Below, piece after piece: positions 6,909 through 11,637 of a DNA stretch of 11,637 nt. The number at the start of each line of letters is the position of its first letter. Within the stretch, counting starts at the first letter, position 1. Where the stretch lies: contig JALWEK010000068.1 in assembly GCA_027014185.1 (NCBI GenBank), positions 1 through 11,637 of the forward strand, in the 5' to 3' direction. This DNA comes from Aquificaceae bacterium. Its GTDB lineage: Bacteria; Aquificota; Aquificia; Aquificales; Aquificaceae. The notes under the pieces were generated by a model, which was given only the letters and a program-made list of their open reading frames with translations, had not been told where the DNA came from and did no database searches. The position numbers and the translations under genes are program-made.

Positions 6909-8021
6909 ATGGGTTTCAATTTAGGAATAGTCGGCCTCCCGAACGTGGGAAAGTCCACCCTCTTCAACGCTCTTACCCAGACCGCCAAAGCTCAGGCGGC
7001 GAACTACCCCTTCTGCACGATAGAGCCCAACGTGGGAGTTGTGGAGGTCCCGGATGAGAGGCTATACAGGATAGCCGAGCTTGAGAAGTCTAAGAAGATA
7101 ACGCCCACATTCATGGAGTTCGTGGACATAGCGGGCCTCGTGAAGGGAGCGAGCAAGGGGGAAGGTTTAGGAAACCAGTTCCTCTCCCACATAAGGGAGG
7201 TGGACGCGATAGCGATGGTCCTCAGGTGCTTCGAGAACCCGGACGTGGTCCACGTGGAGGGGAGCGTCGATCCGGTCAGGGACGCGGACATAATAGATAT
7301 AGAGCTCATAGCCAAGGACCTTGAAACCGTAAACAAGAGGCTCGAAAAGGTCGAAAAGACCGCCAAGGGCGGTGATAAGAAGGCGAAGGAGGAGCTCGAA
7401 CATCTCAAGACTATAAAGGAGATCCTTGAGAACCTCGAACCCCTCAGAAGGCACAAGGATAAGCTCTCCAAAGAGGCCTGGGAGTTTGCCACAAAGGAAC
7501 TCTTCCTTCTCACCACGAAACCCGTAATGTACATAGCCAACATAGGGGAGGAGGACCTTCCCGAGGGTGAGAACAACCCCCACGTTCAGAAGGTTAAGGA
7601 GCGGGCGGAAAAAGAGAAGGCTCCCGTTGTGGTGGTCTGTGCGGAGATAGAGGCCCAGCTCGCCGGTCTCGAAGATGAGGAAAAGAAAGAGCTACTGGAG
7701 GCCTACGGACTCTCTGAGCCAGGTTTGAACAAAGTGATAAGAGAGGGCTACAGACTGCTGAACCTGATCACCTTCTTCACCGCAGGAGAGAAGGAAACTA
7801 GAGCCTGGACCGTGGTAAAGGGGACCAAGTCTCCCCAGGCGGCGGGAAAGATCCACTCGGACATGGAGAGAGGTTTCATCGCCGCGGAGGTGATAAACTA
7901 CGAGGACTACATAAGGGCAGGATCCATGACGAAAGCCAAGGAGATGGGCCTCGTCCGCCTCGAGGGTAAGGACTACGAGATCCAGGACGGGGACATAGTC
8001 TACTTCAGGTTCAACGTGTGA
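6909..8021 (+). CDS. ychF: YchF/OLA1-family ribosome-associated P-loop NTPase
   Basis: 370 residues, close to E. coli YchF (363). An Obg-superfamily P-loop protein that prefers ATP to GTP, binds the ribosome and acts in stress-related translation control. Motifs in order: G1 GLPNVGKST (9-17), G3 [10 protein letters not shown] (73-82), and NIGE (211-214), the NxxE form of G4 that replaces NKxD and explains ATP use in this family. A Lys/Glu-rich helical hairpin (about 130-195) follows G3. The C-terminal TGS domain runs from about 281 and includes [15 protein letters not shown] and ends with [12 protein letters not shown], as in other members. The ATG is the only start that keeps the G1 loop in place; no ribosome site precedes it. 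The ferritin-like gene follows after 13 bases, so both are probably co-transcribed. Confidence 0.98.
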   Translation: MGFNLGIVGLPNVGKSTLFNALTQTAKAQAANYPFCTIEPNVGVVEVPDERLYRIAELEKSKKITPTFMEFVDIAGLVKGASKGEGLGNQFLSHIREVDAIAMVLRCFENPDVVHVEGSVDPVRDADIIDIELIAKDLETVNKRLEKVEKTAKGGDKKAKEELEHLKTIKEILENLEPLRRHKDKLSKEAWEFATKELFLLTTKPVMYIANIGEEDLPEGENNPHVQKVKERAEKEKAPVVVVCAEIEAQLAGLEDEEKKELLEAYGLSEPGLNKVIREGYRLLNLITFFTAGEKETRAWTVVKGTKSPQAAGKIHSDMERGFIAAEVINYEDYIRAGSMTKAKEMGLVRLEGKDYEIQDGDIVYFRFNV

Positions 8022-8034
8022 AGGGAGGTAAAGG

Positions 8035-8901
8035 ATGAGAAAGTCAGAGCTCATAAGCATGCTCCTCTACAACGTAGCTTTAGAGCACTCAGCGATAGTC
8101 CAGTACCTCTACCACATATTCCTGATAGGGAATCCTGAGATAACTGAGGAGATAGAGAAGATAGCCCGTCAGGAGATGAGGCACATGAAGTGGTTCGCCC
8201 AGAAGATAGTCCAGCTGGGAGGTCAGGTGGAACTGAGGAGGATAGAGGAGGAAATAAAGGTGGGAGGTCCCGACTGGGCGAGCATGTTAGAGAGCGACGT
8301 GAACGCGGAGCAGCTCGCAATAGAAACCTACACAAAACAGCTCGAGGAGGTCAAGGACGACTCGGTGAAGAAGCTCTTAGAGAGAGTCATAAACGACGAG
8401 TCCCAGCACAAGCACGAGTTCTCAGAGCTATTAGAGCAGGTCAAAAGCATGGAGCTGAGCGAGGAGGAGAAGAAGGAGGCTGATAGAAAGACGGTAGAGC
8501 TTCTGAACAAGCTCCTTCAGGAGGAGTACAGGATAATCCTCGACTACCTTCACAACTTCTTCCACTCAAAGGACTGCGAGTACAAGGATATAATGCTCGA
8601 CCTTGCGATAGAGAGCATGGTTCACATGGGAGAGCTGGGGGAGAAGATAGGAGACATGGGAGGAACCCCAGACCTTTCCATGCCCGAGCTCAAGAGGACG
8701 AAGGATGTCGAGTCCCACATACTCTACGAGGAGAGCTCTAAGGAGGAGTACATAAGGAGGGCAAAGGAGGTCTCCGACCCTAAGATAAGGAACCTCCTGG
8801 AGTGGATAGAGAAGCAGGAGGACTATCACAAGCAGAGGCTCCTGGAGTTCCTGAGGAGGATGAGGAAGCTGAGCGTGGGAGACCTCAGGAAGAGAGACTG
8901 A
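8035..8901 (+). CDS. Tandem ferritin-like (bacterioferritin/rubrerythrin-type) four-helix protein
   Basis: 288 residues, about twice a single ferritin-like domain, with two homologous halves joined near residue 145. Half one carries the di-iron pattern: Glu17, Glu47-x-x-His50, Glu92 and Glu122-x-x-His125. Half two aligns at +147 for helices 1-2 and +140 for helices 3-4: Glu164, then Ser194-x-x-His197 in place of Glu47/His50 (with Glu193 one residue earlier), Glu232 and Glu262-x-x-His265. So half one looks able to bind two metals and half two is altered at one ligand. Likely roles are iron handling or peroxide/oxygen detoxification; the substrate is not shown. No rubredoxin domain and no signal peptide. 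GGGAGGT lies 7 bases before the ATG, the strongest ribosome site in this cluster. Its end overlaps the opposing ATPase gene by 17 bases. Confidence 0.88.
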   Translation: MRKSELISMLLYNVALEHSAIVQYLYHIFLIGNPEITEEIEKIARQEMRHMKWFAQKIVQLGGQVELRRIEEEIKVGGPDWASMLESDVNAEQLAIETYTKQLEEVKDDSVKKLLERVINDESQHKHEFSELLEQVKSMELSEEEKKEADRKTVELLNKLLQEEYRIILDYLHNFFHSKDCEYKDIMLDLAIESMVHMGELGEKIGDMGGTPDLSMPELKRTKDVESHILYEESSKEEYIRRAKEVSDPKIRNLLEWIEKQEDYHKQRLLEFLRRMRKLSVGDLRKRD

Positions 8902-8917
8902 GCCTCCCCTCGAGGTC
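8881..8917. terminator. Weak inverted repeat at convergent gene ends
   Basis: GACCTC (8881-8886) and GAGGTC (8912-8917) are complementary, with GGG and CCC just outside allowing a bulged extension. The loop is 25 bases and covers both stop codons. It is less stable than the other two junction hairpins and has no T tract; I list it because of its position. Confidence 0.25.
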
Positions 8918-9691
8918 CCTTATAAACTGGTACGCTGTCCTTCCTGAGAAGTTTCCCCTCTCGGTGGCCCATCTGAGAGCCTCTTCCACGAGCCTTTCTT
9001 TGGGAACATAGATCCCACGCTTGCTAGCGTAGTGCTCTACTATCCTGAGGTAGGTACCCTTATCGAAGGGGTAGAAGGCGAGCCTTATACCGAACCTCTC
9101 TATGAGGGAGATCCTCTCGTGAAAGCTGTCTGTTGGGAACTTATCTCCCTCGTCCCCGTTCGGGACCAGATGCCTCCTGTTGGAGGTAGCGTAAACGAGC
9201 ACGTTCGATGGCCTCTCCTCTATATCCCCATCGAGTAAGGACTTTAAGAGCTTGAAGGACTCCTCCTTAGGTTCGAAGGATAGGTCGTCGAAGAAGAGGA
9301 TAAACCTCTGGGGTTTTCCTCTAAGGACCTGGTAAAGGTCGGAGAGGGAAGGGATCTCCCACTTGTGGAGCTGGATTATCCTAAGACCCTCTTCGGCAAA
9401 GGGCTTCAGAAGTGATCTTACCAGGGAGGACTTTCCCGTTCCCCTGTCCCCCCACAGGAGAACATCGTTGGCGGGGTAGCCTCTAACGAACTGGGCAGTG
9501 TTCCTGAATAGGGTCTCCTTCTGAGAGTCAACGCCCAAGATGTCCTCAGGATCTGGGATCGAGGGATGCGAAACGGGCTCTATCCTACCACTCCTCAGAC
9601 TAAAGGCGCAGCTCCTCTGGAAGAAGTCCTCGCCGTACTCACCGGGGTCCAGGGGTCTCTGGAGTACGTTCAGGAGATCTTCGAGTTTCAT
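8885..9691 (-). CDS. DUF815-type AAA ATPase
   Basis: 268 residues. Core AAA motifs: Walker A GDRGTGKSS (81-89), Walker B ILFFDDLSFE (131-140) with the DD pair, sensor 1 YATSNRRHLVP (167-177), and a C-terminal helical lid with a sensor-2-like Arg in NFSGRTAYQF (about Arg251). The line VLLWGDRGTGKSSLV, the FFDDLSF box and TSNRRHLV are typical of the DUF815 family of bacterial single-domain AAA ATPases, whose role is poorly known. The N-terminal 70 residues lack a recognisable domain and include PLDPGEYGEDFFQR. No transmembrane segment is present. Its ATG overlaps the stop of the upstream 62-residue membrane protein as ATGA, so the two are translationally coupled and may form a membrane-linked ATPase. 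The 3' end overlaps the ferritin-like gene by 17 bases. Confidence 0.92.
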   Translation of the reverse strand: MKLEDLLNVLQRPLDPGEYGEDFFQRSCAFSLRSGRIEPVSHPSIPDPEDILGVDSQKETLFRNTAQFVRGYPANDVLLWGDRGTGKSSLVRSLLKPFAEEGLRIIQLHKWEIPSLSDLYQVLRGKPQRFILFFDDLSFEPKEESFKLLKSLLDGDIEERPSNVLVYATSNRRHLVPNGDEGDKFPTDSFHERISLIERFGIRLAFYPFDKGTYLRIVEHYASKRGIYVPKERLVEEALRWATERGNFSGRTAYQFIRDLEGRLSLSS

Positions 9692-9876
9692 GGGATAAGA
9701 TTATAGCTCTGGGCTACTCCCACTATCGCTATGAGCGCTGTTATCATCGATATGAACCACTTTAGGATCGCTCCTTCCTCCTCGAGATCCGCGAGAACCC
9801 AGAGGAGGCTGTTTCCCAGGAAGTATCCGAAGGCGAGGAAGTCCAGGATACCCTTCTCGTAGAGCACCCCGTACAT
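9688..9876 (-). CDS. Small two-helix membrane protein coupled to the DUF815 ATPase
   Basis: 62 residues from ATG 9876 (a TTG at 9885 would add three). Two hydrophobic segments, about 10-28 (ILDFLAFGYFLGNSLLWVL) and 36-55 (ILKWFISMITALIAIVGVA), are separated by the acidic turn ADLEEEG, making a helical hairpin in the inner membrane. No family recognised. The stop codon TGA overlaps the ATPase ATG by ATGA. There is no ribosome site; TATATT (9889-9884) lies 7 bases before the ATG, so the mRNA may be leaderless. The coupling suggests it recruits or is served by the ATPase, which is inference. Confidence 0.7.
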   Translation of the reverse strand: MYGVLYEKGILDFLAFGYFLGNSLLWVLADLEEEGAILKWFISMITALIAIVGVAQSYNLIP

Positions 9877-9913
9877 GGATTTCAATATAATTCAAGTTAT
9901 CGAAGAGGGAGGC

Positions 9914-9942
9914 TTGACTTTTTAAGAATATTAGAATATTCT
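9914..9942 (+). promoter_or_regulatory. Sigma70-like promoter of the efflux operon
   Basis: TTGACT (9914-9919), a 17-base spacer and TATTCT (9937-9942) form the best-matching promoter in the window. The expected start is near 9949-9951, leaving a leader of about 17-19 bases with GGAGGG before ATG 9968. Confidence 0.7.
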
Positions 9943-9950
9943 AATATTCT
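9925..9950. promoter_or_regulatory. Perfect 26-bp palindrome, probable repressor operator
   Basis: The half-site AGAATATTAGAAT is followed directly by its exact reverse complement, with no mismatch over 13 + 13 bases. The core TTAGAATATTCTAA sits on the promoter's spacer and -10 element, so a bound dimer would block RNA polymerase. AATATT occurs in each arm and at the centre. TetR-, MarR- and ArsR-type repressors bind sites like this; no such regulator gene lies in the window. Confidence 0.75.
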
Positions 9951-9967
9951 GAATTTGGAGGGCCGAG

Positions 9968-11278
9968 ATGGGTTTGCTCTTAATACTTCTGCTTTCAGGG
10001 ATCCTTTGGGCTCAGGAGCTACCTTTCGAGAAAGTAAAGGAAGACGTTCTCTCAAACAACCTCGAGCTCAAAGCGTACAAGTACGAGCTGAAAGCTCTAG
10101 AGAAGGAGGAGAGCTCGGCCAAGGGGATGCTCTTCCCGACCTTAAAGTTTGAGGAAACCTTCACGAGAACGGATATACCCGCCTACGTTCTCTTTACCAA
10201 GCTCAACCAGGAGAGTGTTTCCCCTTCGGACTTCACGCCCTCGAACCTAAACGATCCGAGCGCCGTCAGCAACTTCGAGACCAAGCTGTCTGTGGAGATA
10301 CCTATATGGATGGGGGGCAAGCTGAGGGCTTTCAGGAACATGGCGCTTTTAAAGAGGAGGGCAGAGGAAAAGAGGTTTGAGAGGAAGGAAGAGAGCGTGA
10401 TCTTCGACGCTTACAGTGCCTACCTGGGCGCCTCCCTCTCCAGATCCGCCGTCGAGGTAGCCAAGAAGAACGTGGAGGACGCGAAGGAACATCTGAGGAT
10501 TGCAGAAAGGCTGCACGAAACAGGCATGGCCCTGCTGTCGGACGTGCTCAGGGCCAGGGTTTTCTTGAAGAAAGCCCAGGAGAAGCTCTTCGAGGCGGAG
10601 AGCAACTACAGGATGGCAAAGAAGACCCTATCGCTTATAGCTAACTCCGATTACACTTCCTACGATATACCCCTCCTCAGCTCCTGTATAGAGCTGGACA
10701 GGGATGAGCTCATTGAGAAGGCGTTAGAAAGCAGGGAGGACTTAAAGGCAATAAACGACCTGATAAAGCTGACAAGGGAAGGCTACAGAGCATCCCTAGG
10801 AGACAACCTTCCCCATCTGGCAGCCTTCGCCTCCTACAGCCTGTTCGACAAGGATACCCCCCTCGGAAGCGATGGAACCGGGTACATGATTGGCGTGAGC
10901 CTGTCCCTTAACTTCAACACTGGGCTGGCGGCCGTTAGGAAAGCTGAGAGTTTCAGGAAAAGGGAGAGGGCACTTCACAAGAGGAAGGAGTTCATGGAGA
11001 AAGCCGTTATCTTGGATGTAGAGAGAGCTTTAGCGGACTATGAGGTATCCGTCAGGAAGCTGAGCTCTGCAAAGACGAGGCTCAAAGAGGCCGAGGAGGT
11101 CGTAAGGATAATCAGGGTAAGGTACGAGAGCGGCCTCGCCCGCATGGTGGATCTTCTCGACGCCCAAACCCAGCTCGAGAGGGCGAGGTTCGATTACATA
11201 AAGGCCCTTTACGAGTGCAACCTCAACTACGGAAGGGCCCTTCTGGGGGCAGGACTTGTTAAGGAGGTGCTGAGATGA
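9968..11278 (+). CDS. TolC-like outer-membrane efflux protein
   Basis: 436 residues. The first 15 (MGLLLILLLSGILWA) are a signal peptide, cut before QELPF. Two homologous outer-membrane-efflux repeats follow, about 20-220 and 235-430, each with long heptad-rich helices (AKKNVEDAKEHLRIAERLHE; LKEAEEVVRIIRVRYESGL) that would build the periplasmic tunnel, and beta stretches (FPTLKFEETFTRTDIPAYV; YMIGVSLSLNFNTGL) for the barrel. The motif RYESGLARMVDLLDAQTQLERAR is diagnostic of TolC-type proteins, matched in repeat one by RLHETGMALLSDVLRARVFLKKAQ. It forms a trimeric exit duct through the outer membrane, so the host is diderm. The ATG is set by GGAGGG five bases before it. The stop overlaps the next start as ATGA, coupling it to the fusion protein. 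Control by the upstream palindrome is likely. Confidence 0.95.
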   Translation: MGLLLILLLSGILWAQELPFEKVKEDVLSNNLELKAYKYELKALEKEESSAKGMLFPTLKFEETFTRTDIPAYVLFTKLNQESVSPSDFTPSNLNDPSAVSNFETKLSVEIPIWMGGKLRAFRNMALLKRRAEEKRFERKEESVIFDAYSAYLGASLSRSAVEVAKKNVEDAKEHLRIAERLHETGMALLSDVLRARVFLKKAQEKLFEAESNYRMAKKTLSLIANSDYTSYDIPLLSSCIELDRDELIEKALESREDLKAINDLIKLTREGYRASLGDNLPHLAAFASYSLFDKDTPLGSDGTGYMIGVSLSLNFNTGLAAVRKAESFRKRERALHKRKEFMEKAVILDVERALADYEVSVRKLSSAKTRLKEAEEVVRIIRVRYESGLARMVDLLDAQTQLERARFDYIKALYECNLNYGRALLGAGLVKEVLR

Positions 11279-11637
11279 GAGCTGTGATCAAGTACGTCGT
11301 ATTTCTCATTCTACCCATAACGGTAGTGATCCTCTGGCTTGCGGGAGTGTTCCATCCCAGGCTATCGGCGAAGGAGATAGAGCTGGAAAGGAAAGAGGTT
11401 AAGGGTCTGGAGATAGGTGAGGTTCAGGTTATAGAGAGGACCAAGGTTAGCTTTGCTGGAACCCTTATACCCTCCGACAGGGCGGAGATATCCACCAGAT
11501 TGATGGGGTTCGTCAGCTACGTGGGTGTCAGGGAAGGTGAGTTCGTAAAGAGAGGAGAGCTCCTGCTTAGGATAGATCCCAGGGATACGAAGGCGCAGGT
11601 TGAGGCGGCCCGTCAGGGTGTGGTGCAGGCCCAGAAG
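11275..11637 (+). CDS. Membrane-fusion protein (AcrA/HlyD family), N-terminal part (cut by window edge)
   Basis: 121 codons, open to the window end. Residues 5-24 (IKYVVFLILPITVVILWLAG) form an N-terminal membrane anchor, without a lipobox cysteine. After a charged linker comes the beta-hairpin and first half of the lipoyl domain: VSFAGTLIPSDRAEISTR, then GFVSYVGVREGEFVKRGELLLRID, followed by the start of the alpha-hairpin (TKAQVEAARQGVVQAQ). EGxxVKxGxLLxxID is the hallmark of periplasmic adaptor proteins. It links an inner-membrane pump to the TolC-like duct encoded just before it. The start is firm: AAGGAGGTG five bases upstream and an ATGA overlap with the TolC-like stop. An RND or ABC pump gene is expected next; the class cannot be judged from here. 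Confidence 0.95.
   Translation, partial: MRAVIKYVVFLILPITVVILWLAGVFHPRLSAKEIELERKEVKGLEIGEVQVIERTKVSFAGTLIPSDRAEISTRLMGFVSYVGVREGEFVKRGELLLRIDPRDTKAQVEAARQGVVQAQK

Larger units (their letters stand above)
9877..9967. promoter_or_regulatory. Divergent control region, small membrane protein-ATPase / efflux operon
   Basis: This 91-base gap is the longest untranslated stretch in the window. Its plus-strand side carries the efflux promoter and palindrome described separately and GGAGGG (9957-9962) five bases before the TolC-like ATG. Its minus-strand side has TATATT (9889-9884) close to ATG 9876 but no -35 at a suitable distance. Confidence 0.6.

Noticed and set aside
7004..7576. Long minus-strand open frame within ychF (190 codons)
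   Set aside because: Its Ser-rich translation is the antisense image of a well-conserved gene with high codon bias.

Overview
The window looks like the chromosome of a thermophilic bacterium of the Aquificales type (Aquifex, Hydrogenobacter, Thermocrinis or Hydrogenivirga). The basis is the strong use of AGG/AGA for arginine and ATA for isoleucine, Lys/Glu-rich proteins, GTG and TTG starts, and extreme packing: genes overlap by 1-20 bases and no gap exceeds about 90 bases. This placement is inferred from composition and gene style, not from a marker gene. No mobile element, CRISPR array, tRNA or rRNA is visible.

Layout. (1) 1-326, minus: N-terminal part of a PsiE-family membrane protein, cut by the window edge. 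Divergent from it, 395-1819, plus: a 474-residue protein with three CsbD-like repeats inside a larger internal duplication. (2) 1800-2696, minus: metF (5,10-methylenetetrahydrofolate reductase), overlapping the preceding gene tail to tail. (3) 2739-4382 and 4372-4935, plus: two overlapping genes for exported or anchored, cysteine-paired proteins of unknown function, the first possibly a beta-propeller. (4) 4925-6137, minus: epmA (EF-P lysine ligase-like) followed by an overlapping 111-residue hypothetical. (5) 6160-8901, plus: a small cupin, a 146-residue hypothetical, ychF (ribosome-associated P-loop NTPase) and a tandem ferritin-like protein. (6) 8885-9876, minus: a 62-residue helical-hairpin membrane protein coupled by ATGA to a DUF815-type AAA ATPase. 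(7) 9968-11637, plus: a TolC-like outer-membrane protein and the start of its membrane-fusion partner, behind a sigma70-like promoter that carries a perfect 26-bp palindrome. An inner-membrane pump gene probably follows beyond the window.

Themes. All three convergent gene pairs overlap at their 3' ends, and each junction holds an inverted repeat. Several plus- and minus-strand genes have a TATAAT-like box only 7-9 bases before ATG and no Shine-Dalgarno sequence, which suggests leaderless mRNAs. The points most worth following are the triple CsbD-like protein, the palindromic operator of the efflux operon, the cysteine-paired exported gene pair, the duplicated ferritin-like protein with one altered iron-ligand motif, and an EpmA with changed active-site positions. 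I do not see a clear-cut new defence or metabolic system; the genes are mostly stress, housekeeping and envelope functions.
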